64,000 nt of DNA from Zygnema cylindricum (Eukaryota > Streptophyta > Zygnematophyceae > Zygnematales > Zygnemataceae), in contig JBBHKE010003129.1 of assembly GCA_037447655.1 (NCBI GenBank), forward strand, positions 25,760 through 89,759. Reading direction: 5' to 3'. The notes under the pieces were generated by a model. The model saw only the letters and a program-made list of their open reading frames with translations, made no database searches and was not told the origin of the DNA. Below, in pieces: positions 31,269-41,690 of the stretch. A program made the translations under genes and the position numbers. Numbering within the stretch: the first letter of the stretch is position 1; every line of letters begins with the position of its first letter.

Positions 31269-31731
31269 TGTAAAAGGGACAAGGATAATAGCCCACAACA
31301 CGCTATACTGCACAGCGAAAAGACTCCAAGGTTCTCCCCGTAGCAACAGCAAGAGTACACATCACTCACAATTGAATGCCAAGCTTTATTAAACGGGAGA
31401 ATGATTACAAGTTGACAGCTCACTGCAAAGGTCTACTCGAAGAGTGTCTCCTACTACGTCTGTCCTACTATTTGAACTAACTAGCTGCTAGTCAACGTAA
31501 TACTGTACAAATGTACACGTGGACCTTCACGATCAACCGAGATCTATCCTAAGTATCTTTATAGAACTATACAGTTACATCTACATTCTGCGGCGTTGAT
31601 ATACTGCCATGTTGCGTCGCTATGCTGCGCTACGCTATCTTACTAAGTTGCTATGCTGCTATGTTGCGCTGATCTGGAATCGCAACTGCGCTGCTCTGCC
31701 TCCGCAACTATAGCAGCCTAGTTTCTAGCCA
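31269..31731 (-). repeat. 3' LTR of gypsy G1
   Basis: 463 bp, TGTAAAAGGGACAAGG...TTTCTAGCCA on the plus strand; matches 20016-20479 and 39377-39828. Confidence 0.85.
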
Positions 31732-31805
31732 CTACGTACTGAACCTTATAACCCTGTTACAGTGCCTCCCACTAAGGATTCAGCGTCCCGCTGAACTTTA
31801 CTTAC

Positions 31806-33082
31806 TCAGGGAAACTGTAGTTGCTGGAGCATGCCGTATGGCTCCTCACGGTACTCCTCGAATACCTGTCGCAGGGTGTTAAGTTGATTTTGGAGCTGCT
31901 CACAACGAGTTTCTAGCAGCGCAATATGATTGTCTGCCGCTGCCAAGCGTCTGCGAGTGATTCGCTCCCGAAACCCGGTCCTCCCCTTCCTCCGATACCT
32001 TCGCTGGTGCCTCGAATTGCGGCGGAATGGCCGCCGGTACAGGTTTTTCTGGTGCCGGAACTTGGGCAGATTCCCTCGGCTTGCTGTGCCCCTTCCGCCA
32101 CTCCCCTAGCCGGTTCCCACCGCGGTACCTTCCATAATTTAAAGGAAACGTGTTTCCTAGCGGCTCAGGCGCGCTACAGAGCATTCTTCTGGGCCAGCTT
32201 CATTGCTCGTACCTCAGGGGTGACCTACGCGCGAGAGATGATGTCATGCAGACGGACATCCCACGGGTGGTAATGGATGAGTAACCCGAGAACGTGCACC
32301 CTGTACCGATAGGGCTCTTCAACGACTTCCACAAATGGCAGGGCATGAGGGTTTAATTGTACCTAACCCTTATGGTTGTTCCCTAGGTCCATCGTCCTCA
32401 TGAAATTCTAGGTCGGGTGTGACGGCACGTTGGCGGGGATATAGATAGGGTCCCCAAGTTTTTCTGTGCGCCACCTTGCAAGCCACTCCGAATGATCCCA
32501 ATAAAGGCGCTTGGCGAAGCTGAAGGTAGGGTCCGGATGCTGGGTGTCCATATGGGGTGGAAGGAGGTAATCAGGAATTTCCTCCACTTTCTCACTTTCC
32601 CCGTCCGTGTCCCCTCTTTCCCTTCCGATGAGAAAAACATCGTCTCCGCTAGGGTATTGTGCTTCACCCTTGTTTTCCGAGCTTTTCGCGGACTGCTCGT
32701 CTGCGGTACTCTCCTTATTCGGGTCCCTCATCACCTCCAGATCGGATGCACGCTCCTCAATTGGCGGGGGTGTCGGGTCCCGTTCCGACTCCTCCGCATC
32801 CGAAATCTCATGATCTTCCTCATCCTCCTGATCCCCTTCCTGGAGTGGGTTGTACTCGAGGTCTTGTGATTTTTCTGACCCCTCTCCTTCGCTGGTCTCC
32901 GCTGGTCTTGCCCTGCTACTAGCTGTCTCCTCTGTTTTAGGAACTGCATCTACCTCCCTCCTTCTGTCTGCCTCTACCATGGCCTCTGCCGCCGCTAACA
33001 ATCTATCCGAACGGGCTACATCTCCTCGCCCTACCCGTACCAGTCTCCTTCATTTTGGTGGTGTAGAGGACGACAACGCCAT
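31806..33082 (-). pseudogene. EWP/YHPWD gene carried by gypsy G1
   Basis: The extra gene lies between the chromodomain and the 3' LTR. From ATG 33082 the frame reads MALSSSTPPK, a TGA, then RRLVRVGRGDVARSDRLLAA and an acidic region (EGDQEDEEDHEISDAEESER). The conserved domain begins LYWDHSEWLARWRTEK and DPIYIPANVPSHPT near 32410. Further on the frame is broken, with Pro/Glu-rich (KPVPAAIPPQFEAP) and coiled-coil pieces, ending QLQFP at 31806, as in the G2 copy. A TATA-like box lies about 200 bases upstream. Presence in G1 and G2 at the same place argues that it is part of the element and not a chance neighbour. No env-like features. Confidence 0.6.
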
Positions 33083-33278
33083 GGATTTTGTGGCGTCGGA
33101 TAATTCTGGTAGTTCGAGAAGGGGAGGTAAGCTGGTTGTGCAGAGTGAAGCACTCTCTAAACTGCTTGAACTAGGGTGGTCGCGAGGGTGGATGGCGGCT
33201 TTATCAAAGAGGATAGAAGGTTTCACGTTTAGACTCTGCGAAGCGTCGGAGCGTGCGAGGTTATCGCAACGTCGAACA

Positions 33279-33286
33279 TTTATAAA
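33279..33286 (-). promoter_or_regulatory. TATA-like box before the gypsy-borne gene
   Basis: TTTATAAA in a locally GC-rich stretch, about 200 bases upstream of ATG 33082 and downstream of the pol stop. It suggests the extra gene may have, or once had, its own promoter. Motif only. Confidence 0.35.
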
Positions 33287-33576
33287 CTGCGCAGCTGCGG
33301 CGAAACCGAGGGTTCGTTGTCACCAATGTGGTGAAACACAATTGCGCCGTTGCGCTTTCCTGTCAGCGCAGTGGTGGCTTTGCGTTCTTCAGACGGCACC
33401 ATAACCATGGTGCGCTGCTAAATCTGCGCCGCTACATCGCTACAGTGCGGTAACATCGTCGCTCCTTTTCTTCGCTGCATCCGTAATATAATTGCGATGG
33501 TTGCGACACTGCAATTCCCTCCTTTAACGCGGCCGCTGCGCTTGCCCCTCCGGTGAAGCCGAGTGTCCTCACTCTA

Positions 33577-34985
33577 TCAAAACCGGTGAGGTAACTCAGG
33601 GCCATGCAGATCCTCCTCTTCCACCCAAGAGTCGTCCTCAGCTCCGTAGCCCTTCCAACGCACCAGATACTGGCTGGAGCTGGAATTCCTAGAGCGGCGC
33701 AACTGATGGATCTCTTCCACCTCATACTCGTTTGAGGTACCCCAAACGGGTGGTAAAGGAGTATTCCGCGGTCGATTAGGAAACATTGAATCAGGGTCGC
33801 GAAATGGTTTAAGAAGGGAAACATGGAAGACATTGTGGATATGCCACTCCTTCGGAATATCCAACTTATAAGCCACCTCACCCACACGTGACAAAACTGT
33901 GAATGGGCGCGTGAATTTTGGTGCCAATTTCTTAGAGAGGGCACCCGGTAAGGAGAGGTTTGCCATATTAAGGCGAACCTTATCACCCACGCTGAAAACG
34001 GTTTCCTTCCGGTGAGCGTCGGCCTGCGACTTTTGCGATCCTTCGTCGCCTTTTCCAGGTTCCCTTGCAACGTTTTGGCAAAATCCAGAGCTGCCGGCGT
34101 AGGGCAGTCCGCTACCAATAAGTTTAGTGGAAGGGTGGGCTCTCGTCCATCGAGGGAGAATGGCATAGCATTCTTGGACGAGTGAACCGCACTGTTGTAC
34201 GCCACCTCAATCGCTGTTAGATGGTTCACCCAATCCGTTTGGTGCACCGAGACATAAGCCCGCAACGCCTCGTCTAAAGTCCGATTCACCCTTTCAGTCT
34301 GACCATCAGTTTGAGGGTGGTATGCGGTGGACATGGCCAACCACGTCCCACACAGATCAAATAGGTGTTGCCAAAAGTGGCTCACGAATTTCCGATCACG
34401 GTCGCTGACGATCCTCGTCGAAAGGCCGTGATGATGGAATATCTCCCGAAAGAATATGTCCGCGACATCTCGCGCAGTGGTTGTGGTTGACGTGGGTAGG
34501 AAATGGGCCATTTTCGTCAAATAATCCACGACGACGAAGATTGAGTCATAGCCCTCCTTAGTCAGCGGGAGAGCTACGATGAAATCCATCGAGATCGCCT
34601 CCCAAGGAACAAATGGTATGGGAAGGGGTTGTAACAGACCTTGTTGTCCTGATTCTGATTTGTTCCTATTACATGAGTCACACATCCGGACATACTCCGC
34701 AATATCGCAAGTCATGTTCGGCCAGTAATACGCCTCAGCGACACATGCGGTTGTTTTATCGCGCCCAAAATGTCCACGGAGCGGCTCGTCATGACTCATT
34801 TTAAGTATCACATGACGTAATTTCGTATTTGTTGGAACGTAAAGTCGTGTTGTCTGACTCGGTCTGTACCGCCACATACCATTGGCGGTTCGGATTAATA
34901 TCTTCCGTTGAATAAGTTCCTTCATTATCTCGTCTTCGTCGTAAGCGGCCTTGATCCTACTTAGCCACTGCTCGTCTACTTGCAC
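33577..34985 (-). CDS. pol: gypsy G1 integrase with chromodomain
   Basis: The integrase finger reads [20 protein letters not shown] with CVAEAYYWP and [11 protein letters not shown]. The catalytic core has [45 protein letters not shown] and [21 protein letters not shown] frame change near 33990 leads to [16 protein letters not shown] and [20 protein letters not shown], and the C-terminus is a chromodomain ([33 protein letters not shown]). The chromodomain marks a plant-type chromovirus and would direct insertion to chromatin with methylated histone H3. The frame shift makes this copy inactive unless bypassed. Confidence 0.9.
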
Positions 34986-35896
34986 CGTACAAGTGACTGC
35001 GCTAGTTTCGGATATTGCGCTCCATCCGACGTTGCGGTGTTCTTTTTTAGCGAGCTTACGTTTACATCCTGCGATGCTTGCGATCGTTGCTCCGCCACTG
35101 GCGCAGCCACTCCGGGTCTTCTCGACAGCGCATCTGTCGGGTTCATCTTGCCCGGCTTATACTCAATGACAAGTTCCGGCCCGAAGGTCTGAAGAAACGT
35201 CATCCATCGCACTTGTTTCTTGGACAACTTCGGCTGTGTTTGCAGGTACTGTAGGGCGTGGTGATCCATGATAACTGTGATCCGCTTCCCTTGAAAGTAA
35301 CATTTCCACACCTCAAGCGCATTTCCGATCGCAATTGTATCCTTTTCATGGGTGGCCCAGTTAAGCTCTGCTTCCTTTAGTTTTTGACTATCGTAGGCAA
35401 TGGGTTGTAGGCCTTTTCCTTGATCTTGTATAAGGATCGCTCCAATAGCCGTATCGCTTGCGTCTGTAATTATCGTCCAAGGTAAGTCCGCATCGGGAAC
35501 TGCTAACACAGGGGCGGTAATCAACTGCTCCTTTAGCGTGTTAAAAGCTGCCCCTTGCGCCGATTTCCACTCGTAGGGCACGTCATTCTTGAGTAATTCC
35601 GTGAGTGGTGCAACGATTTTTGCGAAACCTTCGACGAAACGTCGATAGTAGGAGCATAATCCCAGAAAGCTCCATAATTCCGTAATATTCCCCGGCTGTT
35701 GCCACTCCTTCACTGCCCTCGTTTTGTTCGGATCCACTGCGATTCCGTCCCGGCTCACCACATGGCCCAGAAAATCAATTTTCTCCTTTAAGAAGTCACA
35801 TTTACTCCTCTTTGCGTACAACTTATTTTCCCGAAGGACTTGTAGGACCGTCCGTAGGTGCTTTATGTGATCCTCCAGCGTTTGGCTATACACCAA
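34976..35896 (-). CDS. pol: gypsy G1 RT end and RNase H
   Basis: The frame starts after the catalytic box with [60 protein letters not shown]. RNase H follows with [55 protein letters not shown] and [10 protein letters not shown] near the end. It is open for 306 codons and ends just before the integrase frame. Order and motifs are typical of gypsy Pol. Confidence 0.9.
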   Translation of the reverse strand: MVYSQTLEDHIKHLRTVLQVLRENKLYAKRSKCDFLKEKIDFLGHVVSRDGIAVDPNKTRAVKEWQQPGNITELWSFLGLCSYYRRFVEGFAKIVAPLTELLKNDVPYEWKSAQGAAFNTLKEQLITAPVLAVPDADLPWTIITDASDTAIGAILIQDQGKGLQPIAYDSQKLKEAELNWATHEKDTIAIGNALEVWKCYFQGKRITVIMDHHALQYLQTQPKLSKKQVRWMTFLQTFGPELVIEYKPGKMNPTDALSRRPGVAAPVAEQRSQASQDVNVSSLKKNTATSDGAQYPKLAQSLVRCK

Positions 35897-36171
35897 GATG
35901 TCGTCTAGAAGACGATTACAAACGCATCCAGATATTGCCGTAAGATGGAGTTCATCAGATGCATAAAAGTCGTCGACGCATTGGTCAACCTGAACGGCAT
36001 TACTCGAAACTGGAAATGGCCATACCGAGTTTTAAACGCCTACTTTTCCACATCCTCCTCTGCAATTCTAATCTGGTTATAACCGCTCCGCAAATCTATT
36101 TTCGAGAAATATTTAGCACCTCGAAGTCGATCCAACAATTCGTCTATTCTCGGTAAAGGATACGCATTCTT
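35897..36171 (-). pseudogene. gypsy G1 RT core, downstream half
   Basis: Resumes after the solo LTR with [17 protein letters not shown] and [20 protein letters not shown], then a stop in place of the codon before [11 protein letters not shown], then [18 protein letters not shown] missing base directly before the DD of the catalytic box breaks the frame near 35907, so RT is dead. Confidence 0.85.
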
Positions 36172-36176
36172 CACCG

Positions 36177-37485
36177 TGAAATTCTATGGGCTCCATTGCC
36201 ACACAGAATTCGCAGGTCCAAAGGAAGCTAATCTAGATAGTACCGACTCCAACTTGATATAAAACCAAATGATTGACCCCTTGACAATCAAAACCCCATT
36301 ACAGCTTCACCACTGTGAAATAAGACTTTCTGTGTGCTCAGTTCCACCACAAAATCCAAAGTTAGAATATGAGATTTGGACACATTCACCCACTTTGACT
36401 TTCCCTTAGAAATGCAGCCTCCCAGGCAGGCAAAAACTCTGACCGACTACACTCCTGTATAGCCTGGACTCCCTTGAGTCTGCAGCAACAAAAATCACTG
36501 AAATTGGTCAACTGAGTTGATAGTTATGGCTGGCCAAAGTTTGCCATTTATACAAGGTGCTCTCTGGGAGAGTCAGCTACCTACCCGAAATATTCTAAGT
36601 CCTAAACCCCTCTCTAAACCCTCTAGTATTGAGGTACGGACCAATCACATTACTGTATAGTACATAAAGGTACAAATGCCGGTGTACCTTTTGTACGGAC
36701 ATCGTACGACATGGCTAATAAGTCAACAAATGTCCTATCCGGATTCGCTCTTATATTCTCCGGAATTCCTGCCTCCAAATCTAATCTCTCCACGTGGCGC
36801 CAGGTCATGCCGCGTTAGAAAAACGGTACCATACAAGAAAGTACAAGTGCCGGAGTACTTTCTGTACGCACATTGTACGATGTCGCCATAGTGCGACATT
36901 TGTCACTCTCGGATTTGTTTTCTGCCGTTCCGGAAATTCGGTTATCTTGTACGATGTTGCCACGTATCATCCGGAGTGGCGGCGTCTGCAAACTGCCAAA
37001 TTTTCCTTTCCGCGATGTCGGCGCTTACCACTGCCGTCCGATTTACAATGTAACTAAAACGGACCGTCGAAATAAATGTCCGTACTATTTATTTCGTCCG
37101 GTGCTAAAAGTACAACTGTTTCTATGCCCTGAATACCGTAATCTAGTTAAATGGAATTCCCTACCTGTAACTATATAAATATCTATCAAACCCTATATGT
37201 AATAGCATTATTCCTAGACTAAATGGACAAAGCTAACGACTACGGGACGGTTCACCGACGGTAGGTACCAGGATCAATTCATGGGTCCGTCAATACCATT
37301 TTGGTAAACATACCTATATTATCTATTCACGTCTCTCTGGAGAGCTTAGGCAGCCATGGCTCTAGCTCCCTCTCCAGCCTTCAGTGACTACGACAAGTGT
37401 GGGGGCTTGGTGAAGGGAGTCAGGGGCAGACTGCCTCTACTCTTTTCTATCTAATAAAGACCTAGAAAATACCCAAATATCAACA
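36177..37485 (-). repeat. Solo LTR family A, inserted in gypsy RT
   Basis: 1309 bp, TGTTGATATTTGGG...GAATTTCA on the minus strand, flanked by the 5-bp duplication CACCG (36172-36176 and 37486-37490). It splits the RT between NKLTV and KNAYPLP. It is about 140 bp longer than the LTRs at 2116 and 6310. The extra length lies near 36645-36965, where the GTAC-dyad and CACGTG module appears twice. Confidence 0.92.
36645..36965 (-). promoter_or_regulatory. Duplicated U3 module in the solo LTR A
   Basis: Two arrays of GTACATAAAGGTAC / GTACGGAC..GTACGACATGG type dyads flank a CCACGTGGCGCCAGGTCATG box. Other LTRs of the family have one such array. Confidence 0.5.
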
Positions 37486-37490
37486 CACCG

Positions 37491-37902
37491 TTAACTTGTT
37501 TAGTGCTCGGTAGTCCACACACATACGAAAACCTCCATCTTTTTTATTCACGAAGAGAACGGGGGCTCCATACGGTGACTTGCTCGGTTCTATTGCTCTG
37601 ACTTTGACTAACTCCACGAGTTGCTTTTTGAGTTCGTCCAATTCGGTGTAACCCATCTTGTACATCCGATTAGCCGGGGGTACCGCTCCAGGAACAAGCT
37701 CTATCTTGTGGTCTACTTCGCGCTTCGGAGGTAAGCCCTCGGGGAGCTTCGGGGGAAAAACATCTACGTACTCCTCGAGAAGTTTTGTCACGACTTCCGG
37801 GGCCTCTTCGGAAGTCTTTCCAATGTCGTCACTTTCTTTTGAGTCGAAGTCAGGGTCCTTCTTCTTCCATTCCTCCGGAATCTCCTCCTTTGCCTCCTCC
37901 AT
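37491..37902 (-). pseudogene. gypsy G1 RT, upstream half
   Basis: [60 protein letters not shown] and [20 protein letters not shown] give the typical gypsy RT start, ending [10 protein letters not shown] at the solo LTR. The frame is open up to the insertion. Confidence 0.88.
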
Positions 37903-37950
37903 GGGCTGGACGAACGCTACACCAAGAGTTTCCCCTTTTCTGAGTGCCCT

Positions 37951-38451
37951 CTAAAGCTGTAAGGCCGAAAGTAGGCGTCCCTCTGGGGCTCCTTTACTAG
38001 CCGCTCCTGCTTCTACCTCAAACTTTTCTTCACCCCTCTTCACTCTCATGGCCCCACTTCTCCAATCGATCGTCGGATTCCATTTTTGTAGCCATGGCTT
38101 TCCCAAGATTACCTCATGGTCCCCAAGAGGTAATACATGAATAGTGTCGTACCATCGGAATATCCCGATTCCGACGCGTAACCTCGGAGTACGATGGGTA
38201 ATGGATAAGGAACTTTCGTCTGCCAATCGTACCGATAAATAATTCTTAAGCACCACGAGAGGAAGTTTCAACCTTTTCACCGTCGCCTTGTTGATGAAAT
38301 TTCTCGATGCTTCGGAGTCCACCATGAAGCTAGTTGTGCTCACTCCGATCTGACCCTGAAATATCAAAGGGTCTCCTCCCTCACCGGCTAACCTCATGAC
38401 GTTAAGTTTCTCCTTTCCTAGATTTTTCGGTTTCGGACATTCTCGGGCCAT
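37951..38451 (-). CDS. gypsy G1 aspartic protease
   Basis: The frame follows the Gag zinc knuckle (MARECPKPKN at its start). SFMVDSEASRNFINKATVKR is the active site, with Glu where the family has Gly (D-S-G), so catalysis is doubtful. VILGKPWLQKWNPTIDW is the conserved ILG motif. It would mature Gag-Pol. Confidence 0.8.
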   Translation of the reverse strand: MARECPKPKNLGKEKLNVMRLAGEGGDPLIFQGQIGVSTTSFMVDSEASRNFINKATVKRLKLPLVVLKNYLSVRLADESSLSITHRTPRLRVGIGIFRWYDTIHVLPLGDHEVILGKPWLQKWNPTIDWRSGAMRVKRGEEKFEVEAGAASKGAPEGRLLSALQL

Positions 38452-39340
38452 ATGGTTTGGGGAACCGCACTATAAGCATAAGCCATTTTGCCTCCTCCGT
38501 TGGAGCTCCTCGGGGGACAAGTTGTTAGCCTTGGTCTTGATAGTTTTCTTCTTTTTCCGCAGCACATTGACCACCTCCTTGTCCTTATCAATTGCTCCCA
38601 GCTCCATGGGAGTTGGACCATCGTCTCGTCGACCCCTTCCGCTGCTACTTGACCCATAATGATAAGGTCTATGGAAGGTGAAGTCGACTGAATCGGTCCG
38701 CTCAACAAATTGAATGATTGCCAAAAGACAAGTTGTTGTGCTTTCCCGAACAAGTCATTGTTCCACATCCCTACGAATGGATGATTTAAGCCCCTTCACG
38801 TAGCGATCCACGGCTTCATCCTCCTTCATCGTAGGTATTTGAACCTTGCACTCCAAAAACCGCTGCGTAAACTCCAACACCGAAGTTCGTTGCTTCAACA
38901 CTGCAATCTTATCTCTTGCAGCCTTAACTCTATTGACAGGTTGCCAAGCGTCACGGAGGAATTGAATGAAGAGAGCCCAAAAGGTCGGTATCTCATCATT
39001 CTCCACCAATGTCGTTCACCACGCTCTTGCTCCCCCTTTAAGAGGACCACCCGCGTAGTGAATCTTCTCACCGTCTGATAGGCAAGGAAAATTTTGGAGA
39101 TAATTTGCAGCAGAGAATAGCCACGTGTCCAGGTTCTTGTGCCTTACAAAGTCGAACTCGTCGCGAAGTCTTAATTTCGGTCTCTTGTAGTCCCTCTCCA
39201 TGCCTCCATGAGGCCGCTCACCAATACGAGATTCCACAGCTACGACGGTGTTGCTCAGCTATGCGTTTTGTAATCTAACGTTTTTTAACTCCCTGAGAAC
39301 TTGCGCTAACATTTCGGTAGTGGATACGCCGTGTTCGCCT
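38440..39340 (-). pseudogene. gypsy G1 Gag
   Basis: Pieces in several frames: ERDYKRPKLRLRDEFDFVRH and NLDTWLFSAANYLQNFPCLS at 39016-39237, then FWALFIQFLRDAWQPVNRVK, LKQRTSVLEFTQRFLECKVQ and DRYVKGLKSSIRRDVEQ at 38755-39009, a typical retrotransposon Gag, and PTPMELGAIDKDKEV before the zinc knuckle. Two or more frame changes and a stop in the knuckle (first cysteine lost near 38470) show decay. Confidence 0.8.
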
Positions 39341-39362
39341 ATGCTATCGAGTCACGGAGAAT

Positions 39363-39375
39363 GGCTTTGATACCA
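39363..39375 (-). other. Primer-binding site of gypsy G1
   Basis: TGGTATCAAAGCC on the minus strand, one base from the LTR end. It is complementary, with one mismatch, to the 3' end of initiator tRNA-Met. This contrasts with the copia elements, which use the anticodon region of the same tRNA. Confidence 0.8.
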
Positions 39376-39376
39376 G

Positions 39377-39828
39377 TGCAAAAGGGACAAGGATAATAGC
39401 CCACAACACGCTATAATGCACAGCAGAAAGACTCCAAGGATCTCCCCGTAGCAACAGTAAGAGTACACAGCACTCACAATTGAATGTCCAGCTTTATTAA
39501 ACAGGAGAAAGATGACAAGTTGACAGCTCACTGCAGAGGTCTACTCGAAGAGTGTCTCCTACTATGTCTGTCCTACTATTTGAACTAACTAGGCTGCTAG
39601 TCAACCCAATGTACAAATGTACACGTGGACCTTCGCGGTCAACCGAGATCTATCCAAAGTATCTTCTAGAACTATCTGATTACATCTTGCATGCGGCGTT
39701 GCTATACTCGCACGCTGTTCTTTATGCTTACGCTACGCTATTTCTAAGTTGTTATCTTTTGCTATGTTGTGATTCGGAATTGTAGCATTTGTTCTTCCAC
39801 TTAACTATAGCAGCCTAGTTTCTGAACA
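39377..39828 (-). repeat. 5' LTR of gypsy G1
   Basis: 452 bp, TGCAAAAGGGACAAGG...TTTCTGAACA on the plus strand; pairs with 31269-31731. Confidence 0.85.
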
Positions 39829-40527
39829 CAGTAAGCGTGTTACGAGGTTCAATCTGGAGAATCGTAGATCCGCGGATTTGTTGAAGTTTTGGTTCGTGTG
39901 GCGCGATTCAATTTTGAGTATTGTTTCACAATTTTCATCGGAGTACCTTTGGCAGAGGTGCAAACGTTCAACCGAAACCGTGACCGGCCGTTTACCGACC
40001 GCTTGCGTCGGTTACGGAACGAATTTGGTTGCCAAATTTGGGAGGTCGGGCAGATTCAAGCGGTTGATTCATAGAAAAAAAAATTGGTTACGGTCGATCA
40101 AGCAAAAAACGAAAAATGGAAAGTTTGTTACTGTCCATACTATCCAACATTACTGTACTTTGTAATCTTGGTATCGTGGAAGTACGTGACATCATGATTA
40201 AAGTCATAATGACGTGAAAGTGTACGTTTTGATAGAATGAGTTTTCACCATAGATATCCTATTCGTAAGGATTTGGACTTTTTTCCGATTACTACGTAGT
40301 ATTCGCTTGTTTTGTAAAATTCGTCAAATTCGTACATCACATACTGTACCGAAATTGTACGGACATTTAAAAAAAAAAGACGTTGGTTAATTTTTGCGCC
40401 CGAATTTTAATCTGTCCTCCACTCCTCCTTCATAACGAAGTCGCCATTTGAGACGCCATAACATCGGCGATTAAACTTGTCATTGAAGCCACCCTTCAAG
40501 TTTCCACGAACCTAAATAAAAGCATCC

Positions 40528-40938
40528 ATGCCTAGGCCACGAGGAATCGAGTGGGAGCACGTTAAGTCTCCAGAAGAAAAGTTGTTTGGGAATCACAAAA
40601 TATGCATCTGTATATACTGCAATTTCAAATACAATGGTCAAGCAACTAGGATTAGGAACCATCTGCTTGGAAATGTTAAAAGTGGGGACATTAGAGCTTG
40701 TATTTTATGTCCGGATGAAGTGCAAGCGGATTTAAATGCATCGGAAACCGCAAAATCTTCTCATGGCTATCGAAAACGTGTCATATCCAAATTGGATGAA
40801 CTCACTAGATGTCTTGGTCCTAGCCAGAGTAGTAAGGTAAAAGGTGTTCAGACCAAAATTAATAGTGTATTCAATATGCATAACCAAAAAGAGGTGGATT
40901 TAGCATGGGCAAAGGCTTTCTTTGCCAATGGTTTACCG
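40528..40938 (+). CDS. hAT transposase, BED zinc finger and following region
   Basis: MPRPRGIEWEHVKSPEEKLF opens the frame. The BED finger has CIYCNFKYNGQATRIRNHLL (C-x2-C then H), then GDIRACILCPDEVQADLNAS. QKEVDLAWAKAFFANGLP leads into the region that in hAT transposases runs directly into DDPYF. It would bind the element ends and catalyse cut-and-paste. The reading frame stops being hAT-like exactly where the tandem-repeat block begins and resumes at 41514 in phase if the block and a 4-bp repeat are ignored. A remnant of a second copy's first exon lies near 54575. Confidence 0.8.
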
Positions 40939-41509
40939 ATATTGGGGCTTATAAAACTCGAACCCGTGAAATACAATATTCGGGCTTAGTACCCAAACCC
41001 GTGAATTCCGATATTGGGGCTTATAAAACCCAAACCCGTGAAACTCAAATTTGGGCCTAATACCCAAACCCGTGAATTTCGATATTGGGCCTTATAAAAC
41101 CCGAACGCGTGAAACACGAATTTGGGCTTGATACCCAAACCCCTTTAATTTCGATATTGGGGCTTAAAATACCCAAACCCCGTAAAATCCGAAAATTTGG
41201 CTAAGTACCAGAACCCGTGTACGCGCCGTTTCCAAGACCTCGAAATTTGGCTAAGTACCAGAATCCGTGTACGCGCCGTTGCCAGAAACCCCTCCAAATT
41301 TGGCTAAGTACCGGAACCCGTGTACGCGCCGTTTCTAAGACCTCCAAATTTGGCTAAGTGTTGAAACCCGTGTACGCGCCGTTTGAAACACCCCGAAATT
41401 TGGCTAAGTACCGGAATCCGTGTACGCGCCGTTGCCAAGACCTCCAAATTTGGCTAAGTACCGGAATCCGTGTACGCGCCGTTGCCAGAAACCCCTCCAA
41501 ATTTGGCTA
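40939..41509 (+). repeat. Tandem-repeat block interrupting the hAT ORF
   Basis: Four units of about 70-72 bp (GATATTGGGGCTTATAAAAC type, each with two CCCGTGAA segments) are followed by six units of 50-53 bp (AAATTTGGCTAAGTACCGGA, CCCGTGTACGCGCCGTT). The block is flanked by ACCG at 40935-40938 and 41510-41513. The two unit types share the ACCCGTG core. It has no GT...AG ends, so it is not a normal intron. Confidence 0.8.
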
Positions 41510-41513
41510 ACCG

Positions 41514-41690
41514 TTTCGGCTATTGGACGACCCATACTTTAAGGCAGTAGTGAAGAAGACCGGAAATATAGAGTCGTATTACAAGTTACCTCACAGTAAT
41601 ACCATGAGAAATCGCTCTCTGTCTGAGACAAAAGCAGCGATCACTAGCGATTTGGCAAGCTACTATGAGACCATAAAAATGACGAATTCA
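41514..41690 (+). pseudogene. hAT transposase, continuation
   Basis: FRLLDDPYFKAVVKKTG, then SYYKLPHSNTMRNRSLSETK and SDLASYYETIKMT, is the segment after the BED region in hAT transposases. It ends abruptly near 41690, where another reading frame takes up LINE homology. Confidence 0.75.

Larger units (their letters stand above)
31269..39828 (-). mobile_element. gypsy chromovirus G1 with an extra gene, defective
   Basis: This reverse-oriented element of about 8.6 kb has LTRs at 31269-31731 and 39377-39828, a tRNA-Met primer site at 39363-39375, gag, protease, RT, RNase H, integrase and chromodomain in gypsy order, then an extra ORF (31806-33082) before the 3' LTR. A solo LTR-A (36177-37485) sits in RT. 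Stops and frameshifts occur in gag, RT and the extra ORF, and the protease and RT active sites are altered. The bases outside the LTRs (GGATC and CAGTA) do not match, so the ends may come from recombination. Confidence 0.85.
39953..41690 (+). mobile_element. hAT element H1, 5' part
   Basis: It begins with the terminal repeat CAGAGGTGCAAACG, followed by subterminal AACCGAAACCG, GACCG and ACCGACCG motifs. The first ~300 bp match the end of the MITE at 44904-45598. Possible 8-bp target site ACCTTTGG at 39945-39952. It codes for a BED-finger transposase, interrupted by a tandem-repeat block at 40939-41513 and lost at about 41690, where LINE sequence begins. The right terminus is absent. Confidence 0.75.

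Noticed and set aside
32492-33404. Plus-strand ORFs of 125 and 184 codons
   Set aside because: Antisense to the EWP/YHPWD gene and its upstream region; no domain and no second copy kept open.
40939-41509. Intron in the hAT gene
   Set aside because: The block has no GT...AG borders and no branch or pyrimidine tract; it consists of tandem repeats flanked by ACCG.
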